DNA of 64,000 nt from Vitis vinifera (taxonomy: Eukaryota; Streptophyta; Magnoliopsida; Vitales; Vitaceae), in NCBI RefSeq assembly GCF_030704535.1, contig NC_081808.1, forward strand, positions 20,324,501 through 20,388,500, in the 5' to 3' direction. Shown piece by piece: positions 38,055 through 48,889 of the stretch. Numbering within the stretch: position 1 is the stretch's first letter; each line of letters opens with the position of its first letter. Position numbers and translations under genes: made by a program. The notes beneath the pieces are model-generated. The model saw only the letters and a program-made list of their open reading frames with translations, did no database searches and was not told the origin of the DNA.

Positions 38055-38693
38055 GTCTGTACACAGTTCCCACCCAGGACTCAAGGAGATATGGGTGTGC
38101 AATTCCTTCGCCATTCTAAATCGGTGGTTTCTTCTCTTGTCTCCTCCAAACAATAGTGTCGATACTTTGAGTTGAGTTTCGACCAGAAACACAAGGAGAG
38201 GGTGTTGGGCTCCTACTTGCCGTACATACTAGAACAATCCAAAGCCATTAGAGACGCAGAAAAGGTTGTGAGCATGCATACGTATGTGAACGCTCAGGGA
38301 TCATCCAAGAACATCTGGGAGTCGGTCATTCTGCGACACCCATCAACCTTTGAGACACTGACCATGGACATAGAGCAGAAAAAGGCTATTATCGATGATC
38401 TAGATAGGTTCGTAAGGAGGAAGAAGTTTTATAATAAAGTGGGAAGGGCATGGAAACGAGGGTATTTGCTGTATGGGCCTCCAGGCACTGGAAAGTCGAG
38501 TTTGATCGCTGCAATGGCTAATTAATGGATCATAAATTAATTAATTAATGATGAAGAGTGAACCTCCTCAAGCGCAAGAGAACCAAAGCCGCAGAGATCA
38601 AAGATAGAGATGAAGATGCTGATCAACTTCGTGAAGCTAAGAGGCAAAAAGTGGGAGAACGAATTAATGGATCTCTAAACCTAATGCTCTAAG

Positions 38694-39386
38694 ATAATTC
38701 TCTAATTTAGATAATATATCACATTACACCAACTTCATTTATTTATTTGGGTTTTTTCTCGACGCCTTTTATTTTATTTCTTTGCTGTAACGATAGCTGT
38801 CCATCGTTAGAGCTCTACCGGAGAGGAAACAAAGAATGGTATTGTTTTGTTTAGGAACATTTCCTTCTGGTTAGCCCTAAGAATTTGAAATAATTAATTT
38901 AAGTCCAAAAATCCTTATGAAACAGTGAGGGTAAGTTTATGGCTTTACTAGAAACTAAGCGAGAAGTAAGCAAACGAGTTTTGGGTCACATGAGAAGGAC
39001 CATTCTGTGCGTGAGCTCCATTCGTGATCCACTTCTTCAGAGTTTCTGTATGATATCTTAAGTGGCTTGGGTTGCTACATGGGTTGCATTTGTGCAGACT
39101 GATTATGATACCTTAAGAGCTTTATAACGAAGAGACAGTAGGGATTCGGGATGAGTCATCCGATTATTTAAACTTATTCTTATTTATATTATAAATAAAT
39201 AAATTAAAACAGAGTAAGGTATAAGAAATATTTTAATTTTACTCAAAATAAATATAATTGATATAAAATAAATATTCTAAATTTTTATAATTCAGTTTTG
39301 TAAAAAAAAAAATTATTTTATAGTTATTAAAAAGTAAAAAAAAACTAAAATATTTTTTATTTAATTACATATATGTATCTTTGGCA
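38694..39386. other. Spacer between AAA pseudogenes B and C
   Basis: No coding frame or element ends recognised. The last 200 bp are AT-rich and end abruptly where coding text of pseudogene C starts. Confidence 0.5.
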
Positions 39387-40124
39387 GGGTTGGTGACGCT
39401 GCTGAGAACCTTGGCTGAGGAGACCATACCCGATCGGCTCCGATCTTACATTGTCTCTTCCCTTAAACGCTTCTTCCTTCCTCCCTCTTCTCAACTCACT
39501 CTCATCATCGACCAATTTTGCGGTCCCACTTCCAACGAAATTTACCAGGCCTCCCACATCTATCTTCCCACCAAGATCTCTCCTTCCCATGACCGAATCC
39601 AAGTGAGCAAACCCAGCAAGCAAAGCAACTCAACCATCACCCTCCCAAAGGGTGCACAGGTTGAGGACTCATTCCGCAACATTCGGCTCCAGTGGAAGCT
39701 TGTTGATGACCGCAAACTATTCTTCGAGCTTAGCTTCGACAAGCAGTTCATAGAAATCGTGTTGGAGTCTTACTTGCCTTACGTCATAGCCATGTCTAAG
39801 GACGTTAAAGAGGAAGACGAGGAAGTGAGAATTTACACTCGTAAATATGCCACACATAAGACAGTGAGTTGGGACTCAATCCAACTCCATCATCCGGCAA
39901 AGTTTGAGTCCTTTGCCATGGATCCCGATCAAAAGAAGGAGATCATGGAGGATTTGGAGAGGTTTACCTAGAGGAAGGAGCTGTATAAGAAGATTGGCAA
40001 GGCTTGGAAGCGTGGATACTTACTGTACGGCCCTTCTGGTACGTGTAAATCCAGTTTGATTGCAGCCATGGCCAATCACCTTAAGTTTGGTATTTACGTA
40101 CGATTTGAAGAGGGTGTTAATTAG
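39387..40124 (+). pseudogene. AAA-ATPase C, truncated, with stop and damaged Walker A
   Basis: Coding text begins without an ATG at about 39387 (LVTLLRTLAEETIPDRLRSY), so the N-terminal anchor is missing. It covers the AAA-associated domain and the FELSFDKQF and FESFAMDPDQKKEIMEDLER blocks shared with genes A and D. A TAG at 39969-39971 interrupts the frame just before the AAA core. Past it, the P-loop reads GPSGTCKSS instead of GPPGTGKSS, changing a glycine of Walker A to cysteine. Similarity ends soon after AAMANHLKFGIYV, and the frame stops at 40122-40124. Walker B, the intron and exon 2 are absent. Clearly a pseudogene, closest in text to gene D. Confidence 0.9.
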
Positions 40125-41949
40125 TAAATCAACTTGACAATTTAATTTGATTTAATAATTTAATTTCATTTATTAAGTAGATTAAATATGGTAAAATAAT
40201 ATCACATTTTAAAGTAAAAAATAATTTTTAAGTATTAAATTAAAATAGTTAATTTATTTTTAACTTCAAATTTTTTTGTTTCATTTGTCTATGTTTAATG
40301 ATAATATATTTTGTAATCATAATTTTACATTCACAACTTATCTTTTATTATAAATATTTTAGTTATTATTTAAGATTAATAAAAATTGAAATATTAAATA
40401 AAATTAAGGAGATAAGATATGTCAATTTAATGATTTAAAATAAATTTTAAATTAACTTTATTAAACAATTTTAATATTTAAAATAAAAATTAAATAATAA
40501 TAATTTAATTTAAAAAATAATTTAAATCATTAAATAATAAATATTAAATTTTATAAAACAATTATAAACACATAACACAAATATCAAAATATTGATAACA
40601 TAGGTTGATGCATATGCTCGAAAGTGCACAAGAGGAAAAACCAAAAAAGTTTTAGCCAATTGTTTGACCATTTAAAAAAGAAAAACTATCCATATGATTT
40701 TAAATTAAGATAACTTATATATATTCATCTTATTTATATATCCATATTAAAATATTAATCATATTAATTAATACATTCACTTTAAGATTTTGAACATATA
40801 AAGAATACTTTCTTCATTATTCTTTTTTATACCTACCTTTTTTAATTAATTTTTTTATACTCGACAGCAATCCCTAGGTAAAATTAGAAGATATATATAT
40901 ATCTAATAAGTTCAAAATAGTACTACATGAATATTTTTTAAGGTTAATGATTTATGTAAATTTTGACCCAAAAAAAAATCTAGTAAAGATAATTAAAAAA
41001 TAGTTAAAAATAATTTTAAAGTGTTTTAGAAGTGAAATTTTAATATTAAAAAAAAAAAAAAAAAAACAACAACAACAACTAAATGTGTAGTGTCTAAAAT
41101 TGTAATGTTGAACATCAAAAATATCATTTCCAACTGTACTTAAAAATGTTGAAAATATAATTTTGAACAATACTAACTTTAAATTTAATTGTTTCATTAA
41201 AGATTATTTTATCTTTAAAAATTCTTAATTTAGGTGGATATATAAAGATATTTGATTGATGCAAATATCAACGTCATTTTCTTTATTTGTTTTCATCTTA
41301 CTAATTTATAAATCTAACTTTACTATTGCCTAACTTTTGGGTTTTGTTCCTCAAATTTTCTCATTCTCTATTATCAATTTTAGCAATTATGAACCCAACT
41401 TTATTAGTATTTTAGGACCCCAACCCCTAATCTCTCTCATCAACTATACATATTTAATTTCCATAATCTTTAACCTCCAAGATTTGTTCTTTGTTCGTCT
41501 CTTCATCACCTAAGCATATTTACCAACAATGGCGAAGGTATCAAAATCACACACCCTTCCGACAACCTTCAAAACCCTCCAAGATTTATTCTTTGATTGT
41601 GCCTTCGCTTTGTTCTTCATTGCTTTATTCTTCATCAATGCCTCAATTTGTCTCTCAAAAATCAGCTTGACTTTGAGACCAACAGATAAGGAAAAGAAAA
41701 TAGCCATCTTAATTTTTAACCAAATTCCTTCTTAATTTTTCTTGCATCTTCGGGCTTTTTGCTTTTTGAAGGATTGGTTATCTTTACTCTCAAGAAGATT
41801 AAAGTGTCTGGTTCATATATCCACACTCTTCCCTTTACCTAGCAATTTAGTTCTTTTCTTACCATGGAAGGCATCTAGACACACATGTATGTATATATAT
41901 ATAGAGAGAGAGAGAGAGGCTTGTTTCAGCCTCTACCTAGGTTATTTGC
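40125..41949. other. Intergenic, strongly AT-rich
   Basis: Long A/T-dominated tracts with a poly-A stretch near 41050. A small open frame at 41529-41735 has no recognisable domain. An AG microsatellite lies at about 41902-41920. Confidence 0.55.
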
Positions 41950-42334
41950 ACAATCTCCTCCACCCTATTAAACACATCTAGACTCCCCCCTCCACCTTCT
42001 TCAGAGTTATCCACACTCATTCTTCCTCCACCATTATCATAAGTGTCTATGTTATAGTCATCACCCTTCCATGAGCTATCCTCATCGGTCATACCCTCAC
42101 TCAAATTATACTCCTACCTACAACATTCATTCGAAGAAATGTCTCATCTCATATAACACTACATATTCTAAGGACCACCATTTTAGTCTTTTATGTCATC
42201 GTCTCCACCCTTGCATGAGCATCTATATCAAGCCTACCCTCACTCGAGCCAGTCAATTATCAAGTATACCCCCCACCTTTTACATTCCTTCTCCTATTAA
42301 GATATATCTCATATAACCTTGTATCGAAGGTGTG

Positions 42335-42339
42335 GGTGT
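42335..42339. repeat. Target-site duplication of the Gypsy element (left)
   Basis: GGTGT precedes the 5' LTR; the same five bases occur at 52831-52835 after the 3' LTR. Confidence 0.92.
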
Positions 42340-43145
42340 TGTAGGGACCCCTCCCCTTGGGAAACACGTGGCACGCAGCTCATAGTGACGCGTGGCACGT
42401 GTTATCAGCCGGACCATCATCATCCGGATTCCCCTAAGGATATGCATGGTGCAGTTATCCTATCCGGACCGCTTCAAGGAAAGGCAAACGACGTTTCATC
42501 TTCTCCTATCCAAGGAAGAGCAAACGACGCTGGCAGAGCGTACACATCCGGATAGCCTCCACAACACATCCGGATAATCAGCATGAGCCATCCGGATATA
42601 AATCTTCTAGATGGTCAATTAAAGTAAAGCGAGTCTTACACGCAATCACAACAAGCAGCCATGGCCCACATCCCATCACCTGCAGAATGAGAAGACAAGA
42701 GGAAGTGACAGCAAGTCACTTCCCACGATCATTCTGCATAATCGCTTCCCACGATCTCTGACGGCCGCATCACCTACCATAGTCTCTGACAGCCATTCGT
42801 AGGATGATAGTGCTCCTACTAACACCTATTGTCATCATCACAACAGAAAAGATCTCCTCACCATTAATGAGAGGAACAGTACCCCTGAAGCTGGATATAT
42901 ATACTTTCGCACGAAGAAGAAAGGGGATCTCCTGGTAACCTCTTGATACCTAGAAAAAAGGCCAACTGATTTATATATCTCTTTCTCACCATGGCTAATA
43001 AAACCATCGGAGGGTGCGTCCGGACACCCTGTCCGGATGCCTTTTGCAGGTGCAACCACTGAATTAAGAACCCCTTGTGTGTTGAGAATCACGTGTCCAT
43101 CCATATAGCAGCAACGTGGACCATCGGATACGCGAGGCGACAACA
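42340..43145 (+). repeat. 5' LTR of the Gypsy element
   Basis: 806 bp, TGTAGGGACCCC...GGCGACAACA. It contains seven copies of the palindrome TCCGGA and a TATA box (42895-42904, TATATATA). The two differences from the 3' LTR are T versus C after TATATATAC and T versus C in CACTGAATTAAG. Confidence 0.95.
42895..42904 (+). promoter_or_regulatory. TATA box in the Gypsy 5' LTR
   Basis: GGATATATATACTTTCGC about 245 bp before the LTR end; the likely core promoter for the genomic RNA. Confidence 0.6.
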
Positions 43146-43146
43146 T

Positions 43147-43163
43147 TGGCGCCGTCTGTGGGA
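43147..43163 (+). other. Primer-binding site of the Gypsy element
   Basis: TGGCGCCGTCTGTGGGA begins one base after the 5' LTR, as in many plant Gypsy elements. It resembles tRNA-Asp/Arg-type primer sites; the exact tRNA is not proven. Confidence 0.8.
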
Positions 43164-43202
43164 AAACTTTTACTTTTTATTTTGATTCAGTCACTAGCAA
43201 AG

Positions 43203-45488
43203 ATGGCCACACCTTCCCAAAGTCGATCATCTGGTAGAGAGGAAGAAGATAATCACGAATGGCGTCAAGCCAAAGAAAAAAGACAGTTGGCGAGCGAAAA
43301 ACAGCTAAAAGCTCTCCTCCAGGAGACGGAGAGGTTAAGGGAAGAAAACGCTGTGTTACGCATTCAAGCCTCAACATCAGGACCTCCTCGTCGTCAGCGC
43401 TCAAAAGGCCAGGTGGCAAACTCAAAGCCAGAGCCAGAATCAATATATCCTGGGTCAACAGGAGCTATCCCAGGAACGTACAACGCAAGGCCCCATGAGC
43501 CACGCACACCCATGCCTCGAGCTCCCCGTGAGGAAAGCTCAGATTCCACTCATTTCTCAGCAAAAAGACAGCGTGATAGAAAATCACAGTTGTCAAGTTC
43601 TATGCGCGCAAGACTAGGCCCACAAGAGCCTGGGAGATCAAGGCCACCAGCAGCCACAACCCGGGCGCCACGCCCCGATCCTATGATCGCTCCCATGGTG
43701 CAGAACGTACCTCCGCATCGTGACCCCATGGTCACCCCAGCGATGCGGAACGTTCACTCACACCTAGCGGAACGACCAGCTGGGAGAAACCTTCCAAACG
43801 AGCCACCCATTGGCTCCATCAGCAAAAGGCTGGATGACATGCTCTCCACGCCCTTTTGCTCTCATATCACTCATTACGAACCCCCAAGGGGATTCCTCGT
43901 ACCGAAGTTTTCCACATATGATGGGACCAACGACCCCTTCGATCACATCATGCACTATCGACAGCTTATGACGCTCGATATTGGCAACGATGCATTGTTA
44001 TGCAAAGTATTCCCCGCCAGCCTTCAAGGGCAGGCCCTCTCATGGTTTCATCGCCTACCTCCTAACTCTATTGACAATTTCAGGGACCTCTCTGAAGCAT
44101 TCGTGGGACAGTACTTGTGCTCTGCTCGACACAAGCAGAATATCAGCACCCTCCAGAACATAAAAATGAGAGACAACGAATCCTTGAGGGAATTTGTGAA
44201 ACGATTTGGCCAAGCCGTACTCCAAATAGAGGTTTGCAGCATGGATGCTGTCCTACAAATCTTCAAGAGAAGCATTTGTCCAGGCACTCCATTTTTTGAA
44301 TCACTGGCAAAAAAGCCTCCTACAACGATGGACGATTTGTTCAGACGTGCTAACAAATATTCAATGCTCAAAGATGACGTGCGTGCAGCCACTCAGCAAG
44401 TATTGGTTGCCGGACGGGCTTCTAGAGATAACGCGGACAGGCATGCCAAGCCTCCGGACCGTCCAAAACCAGTTGACCGGAGACAGGACGGGCCGAGTCG
44501 TCCGAATAGGCCGCCCGTCACACCCCTATCCGTATCATACGAAAAACTTCTCCCAATGATCCAAGGGTTGTCCGACTTCAGGTGGCCTAGACCCCTCGAA
44601 ACGGACCCATCCATAAGAGACCGCAGCAAGAAATGCGCCTTCCACAAAGACCATGGTCATACAACAGAGACGTGTCGATCCCTCCAGTATCTAGTTGAAA
44701 GGCTCATCAAAGCAGGACATTTAAAACAGTACCTCCGCTCAGATACTGGAGGAAGGGACGTATCTCAGCATCATAACTCTGAGGCCCCGAGGGCCCCAGT
44801 CGCCCCCAAGGCTGTGATAAACTATATCAATGGGGGCCCGTCTGACGAGGAATACGATTCCAGGCGTAAAAGGCAGAAATTGCTGCGGGCCGCGTCAATA
44901 CGCGAGCGCATTAATTCCATCCGGCCGGGTCTTACTGGAGAGGGCCCTCGCCCCATAGATGGGACAATCATTTTCCCACCAGTAGATCCCACCCGGACGC
45001 TACAGCCACATCGCGACGCCCTCATCCTCTCTCTAGAAATAGGAGATTTTGATGTAAGACGTATCTTGGTTGATCCAGGCAGTTCAGCCGATCTAGTACA
45101 AGCATCAGTCATGGGCCATATGGGACATAGTCTCGCGGGTCTCGAAAACCCCGGACGAATCTTATCCGGATTCAACGGATCATCAACAACATCCTTAGGA
45201 GACATTATACTGCCGGTTCGAGCTGGACTAGTCACTCTCAACGTGCAATTCTCGGTGGTGCAAGAATTGCCACCCTTCAATATCATCTTGGGACGCACAT
45301 GGCTTCACTACATGAAAGCCATCCCTTCCACATATCATCAAATGGTGAGTTTCCTCACCAATGAAGGGCAAACTGACTTGTATGGCAGCCAGTTAGCCGC
45401 TCGCCAGTGCTACCAAATAGCACGTGAAACAGTCGCTAACCAGGAGGATGCATCTCCCCCTGAACCTAGCATTGCGTGCGACCAATAG
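43203..45488 (+). CDS. Gypsy gag-protease
   Basis: An open frame of 761 residues starts at ATG 43203 (MATPSQSRSSGREEEDNHEW), 57 bases after the 5' LTR. A short coiled-coil (about 18-55) and a Pro/Arg-rich linker precede the retrotransposon gag domain (about 240-400, from YDGTNDPFDHIMHYRQL through QALSWFHRLPPNSI). A cysteine/histidine cluster KCAFHKDHGHTTETC (about 478-492) takes the zinc-knuckle position. The aspartic protease (about 600-740) has LVDPGSSADLV at its active site, the D-x-G form, and the later segment FNIILGRTWLH. The frame ends at TAG 45486-45488, and the same frame continues directly into pol. The start is the first ATG after the LTR. Confidence 0.92.
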   Translation: MATPSQSRSSGREEEDNHEWRQAKEKRQLASEKQLKALLQETERLREENAVLRIQASTSGPPRRQRSKGQVANSKPEPESIYPGSTGAIPGTYNARPHEPRTPMPRAPREESSDSTHFSAKRQRDRKSQLSSSMRARLGPQEPGRSRPPAATTRAPRPDPMIAPMVQNVPPHRDPMVTPAMRNVHSHLAERPAGRNLPNEPPIGSISKRLDDMLSTPFCSHITHYEPPRGFLVPKFSTYDGTNDPFDHIMHYRQLMTLDIGNDALLCKVFPASLQGQALSWFHRLPPNSIDNFRDLSEAFVGQYLCSARHKQNISTLQNIKMRDNESLREFVKRFGQAVLQIEVCSMDAVLQIFKRSICPGTPFFESLAKKPPTTMDDLFRRANKYSMLKDDVRAATQQVLVAGRASRDNADRHAKPPDRPKPVDRRQDGPSRPNRPPVTPLSVSYEKLLPMIQGLSDFRWPRPLETDPSIRDRSKKCAFHKDHGHTTETCRSLQYLVERLIKAGHLKQYLRSDTGGRDVSQHHNSEAPRAPVAPKAVINYINGGPSDEEYDSRRKRQKLLRAASIRERINSIRPGLTGEGPRPIDGTIIFPPVDPTRTLQPHRDALILSLEIGDFDVRRILVDPGSSADLVQASVMGHMGHSLAGLENPGRILSGFNGSSTTSLGDIILPVRAGLVTLNVQFSVVQELPPFNIILGRTWLHYMKAIPSTYHQMVSFLTNEGQTDLYGSQLAARQCYQIARETVANQEDASPPEPSIACDQ

Positions 45489-45494
45489 CAATTA
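45483..45494 (+). promoter_or_regulatory. Candidate leaky stop codon, gag-pro/pol boundary
   Basis: The gag-pro frame ends in CAA TAG CAA TTA. This matches the UAG-CAR-YYA consensus known to promote stop-codon readthrough in tobamoviruses and some plant retroelements. pol follows in the same frame with no ATG until 45591, so readthrough would explain its expression. Whether it is programmed or a chance mutation cannot be decided from one copy. Confidence 0.6.
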
Positions 45495-48400
45495 TTGGGT
45501 CCGGTGGACAAGGATCCCCCGGTAGCAGATCCCTTACAAACAATCCAAATCTCAGAAGAGAATGATCACCTCACAAACATCAGTTCCCTCATGACACAAG
45601 AAGAAACCCAGAGCATACAGAATATCCTTCGAAATAACCATGACATCTTCGCATGGACACATTCGGATATGAAGGGAATTCATCCCTCTATCGCCTCTCA
45701 CAAGCTTAACGTCTTTCCAGCAGCCAGACCCATTCGACAGAAGATTAGACGATTTCACCCGGATAGACAAAGAGTTATCCAAGATGAAATTAACAAATTG
45801 TTGGAAGCCGGATTCATCAGAGAGGTATCTTATCCGGATTGGTTGGCAAATGTAGTAGTGGTACCAAAGAAAAAGGGCAAATGGCGAGTCTGTGTTGATT
45901 ACACCAATCTCAATAATGCATGTCCAAAAGACAGTTTTCCCTTACCGCGGATAGATCAAATTGTGGATTCCACTTCCGGGCAAGGGATGCTCTCTTTCTT
46001 GGATGCCTTCTCCGGCTATCACCAAATTCCCATGTCTCCGGATGACGAAGAAAAAACAGCATTCATAACGCCACACGGCCTCTATTGCTACAAAGTCATG
46101 CCATTCGGACTCAAAAACGCTGGCGCCACGTATCAAAGATTGATGACTAAAATCTTCAAACCTCTGATAGGCCGCTCGGTCGAGGTATACATTGACGATA
46201 TCGTGGTTAAAAGCAAAACTCGAGAGCAGCATATCCTCCATTTACAAGAAGTATTTTACCTATTGCGAAAGTATGACATGAAGCTAAATCCTTCCAAATG
46301 TGCCTTTGGCATGAGTGCTGGCAAATTTCTGGGATTTATGGTCAGCCAAAGAGGCATAGAAGTCAGCCCGGATCAAGTCAAAGCAGTCATGGAGACACCT
46401 CCTCCCAGGAACAAAAAGGAGTTACAACGCCTCACAGGCAAGCTCGTTGTGTTAGGACGTTTTATAGCCCGCTTCACTGATGAGTTGCGACCCTTCTTCT
46501 TAGCGATACGAAAAGCTGGAACGCAGGGATGGACGGACAATTGCCAAAACGCGTTGGAAAGAATTAAACACTGTCTTATGCATCCGCCCATCTTGAGCAG
46601 CCCCATCCCAAAGGAGAAGCTATATATGTATTTAGCTGTCTCAGAATGGGCAATCAGCGCCGTTCTATTCCGCTGCCCTTCGCCAAAGGAGCAGAAACCT
46701 GTCTACTATGTCAGCAGAGCTTTGGCAGATGTAGAAACCAGGTATTCAAAAATGGAGCTAACAGCCTTAGCTCTTCGAAGTGCTGCTCAAAAGCTCCGCC
46801 CCTATTTTCAAGCCCACCCAGTGATTGTACTGACCGACCAGCCCCTTCGTAGCATTCTACACAAGCCAGATTTAACTGGGCGAATGCTACAATGGGCCAT
46901 CGAATTGAGCGAATTTGGAATCGAATTCCAACCCAGATTATCCAAAAAAGGCCAAGTAATGGCCGACTTCGTGCTCGAATATTCACGAAGACCCGACCAG
47001 CACCACGAATCAGGTGAACAGGAGTGGTGGACTCTACGAGTTGACGGAGCCTCACGCTCATCAGGCTCTGGAGTTGGGCTCTTATTGCAGTCCCCAACTA
47101 GGGAACATCTGGAGCAGGCCATCCGGCTGGGATTCTCCGCGTCTAACAATGAAGCAGAATACGAGGCCATCCTGTCCGGATTGGACCTCGCTCTTGCTCT
47201 ATCCGTCTCCAAACTCCAAATCTACAGCAACTCGCAACTAGTGGTAAGGCATGTCCAGAAAGAATATGAGGCTAAGGACTCACGCATGGCGTGATACTTG
47301 GCCAAAGTAAGAAGCACCTTACAGCAATTCACCGAGTGGACAATTGAAAAAATTAAGCGAGCTGACAACGGGCGCGCTGACGCCTTGGCCGGTATAGCTG
47401 CTTCCCTCCCCATCAGAGAAGCCATTCTATTGCCTATCCATGTACAAGCCAATCCCTCTGTCGCAGAAAATTCCACTTGCAACTCCATTGAGGCAGACCA
47501 AGCGGATGATCAAGAATGGACGCATGATATTACAGAATATCTCCGGACAGGAACTTTACCCGAAGATCCTAAACGAGCGCACAAAATCCGGGTGCAAGCT
47601 GCCCGTTTCACCCTGATTGGGGGGCACCTGTACAAGCGATCCTTCACAGGGCCTTATCTTCGCTATCTTGGGCATTCAGAGGCCCAGTATGTGTTAGCTG
47701 AGTTACATGAAGGAATATGCGGAAATCATACGGGAGGACGATCCCTAGCACATAGAGCTCATTCACAAGGATACTATTGGCCAACAATGAAGAAAGACGC
47801 GGCAGCATATGTCCAAAAATGTGATAAATGTCAAAGATACGCTCCCATTCCACATATACCATCAGTCGCATTAAAATCGGTCTCAGGCCCATGGCCTTTC
47901 GCGCAGTGGGGCATGGACATAGTGGGACCCCTCCCAGCAGCACCCGCCCAAAAGAAATTCCTTCTTGTCGCCACTGATTACTTCAGTAAATGGGTAGAAG
48001 CTGAAGCATATGCAAGCATCAAAGATAAAGATGTTACCAAGTTCGTATGGAAGAACATTGTTTGCTGCTTTGGGATTCCCCAAATCATCATAGCTGACAA
48101 TGGTCCACAATTTGACAGCATTGCATTCAGGAATTTCTGTTCGGAATTGAATATCCGGAATTCATACTCCACGCCACGTTATCCTCAAAGCAATGGCCAG
48201 GCGGAAGCCACAAACAAAACTCTAGTCAATGCCTTGAAGAAAAGGCTGGAGCAAGCCAAAGGGAAGTGGGTGGAGGAACTACCCGGCGTCCTGTGGGCCT
48301 ATCGAACCACACCCGGACGACCAACAGGAAATACTCCTTTTGCCCTCACATATGGAATGGATGCAGTCATTCCCACTGAAATAGGTCTTCCTACTATCCG

Positions 48401-48752
48401 GACTGATGCAGCAAAGCAAAAAGACGCCGACACGGAACTAGGAAGAAATTTGGACTGGGCAGACGAAGTCAGAGAAAGCGCATCCATCCGGATGGCAGAT
48501 TATCAACAAAGAGCATCAGCGCATTACAATCGAAAAGTCAGGCCCAGAAACTTCAAAAATGGTACACTAGTACTTAGAAAAGTTTTTGAAAATACTGCTG
48601 AAGTAGGCGCAGGAAAATTCCAAGCCAATTGGGAAGGACCCTACATAGTGTCTAAGGCAAATGAAAATGGAGCCTATCATTTACAAAAGCTAGATGGCAC
48701 TCCGTTACTCAGACCATGGAATGTGTTTAATTTAAAGCAGTATTATCAGTAG
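45489..48752 (+). pseudogene. Gypsy pol (RT, RNase H, integrase), RNase H damaged
   Basis: In frame with gag-pro after the TAG at 45486. The RT domain (about 45700-46430) carries GKWRVCVDYTNLNNACPKDS and the catalytic YIDDIVVKS near 46185. RNase H (about 47025-47400) shows LRVDGAS and NNEAEYEA but reads IYSNSQLVV where the third catalytic residue should be Asp (AAC at 47229-47231), and a TGA at 47292-47294 cuts the frame. A CGA-to-TGA change at a CpG would explain it (family text ...MARYLAK...). Integrase follows with a His/Cys zinc region (NHTGGRS...KCDKCQRY), core MDIVGPL, ADNGPQF and NGQAEATNKT giving the D,D,E triad, ending QYYQ. Otherwise intact and full length. Confidence 0.92.
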
Positions 48753-48889
48753 AAAGTGTACACAAGTGCAAATGAGAAAGAAGTAAGTTTTATTGATATG
48801 AGTAAATGTAATTACAAAGAGACATCCGGACCACAAAAATATACAGAAGGAAAAATTACAGCAGAAAAATTGCAAGAAGAGATAAACTA
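48753..48889. other. Convergent spacer between pol and the antisense gene
   Basis: 137 bp between the pol stop and the stop of the antisense gene. It holds the poly(A) signal of the antisense gene at 48789-48794. Confidence 0.6.
48789..48794 (-). terminator. Poly(A) signal of the antisense gene
   Basis: AATAAA on the - strand, about 100 nt past the antisense stop codon at 48890. It fits a short 3' UTR. Confidence 0.5.

Larger units (their letters stand above)
31215..38693 (+). pseudogene. AAA-ATPase B, frameshifted, deleted and split by a Copia element
   Basis: The gene starts at ATG 31215 (MAPSPSSLFSTYVSISTSVL) like its neighbours. It shifts frame near 31360; the next frame continues TLTLVIEEYGGINQNQLYSA up to 31581. 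There the Copia element 31587-38054 is inserted, with TSD GTCTG. Beyond it, coding resumes at about 38160 with YFELSFDQKHKERVLGSYLP and runs through an intact Walker A GPPGTGKSS (near 38480) to AAMAN, then a stop at 38523. The next recognisable text (about 38560-38693, NLLKRKRTKAAEIKD...) resembles a C-terminal tail, so Walker B to sensor 2 is deleted. A stop and frame break also lie between 38055 and 38160. Not functional. Confidence 0.85.

Noticed and set aside
41529-41735. 68-codon frame on the + strand with a hydrophobic stretch
   Set aside because: A similar-length frame exists on the opposite strand and no family is recognisable. It could be real, but I cannot support it.
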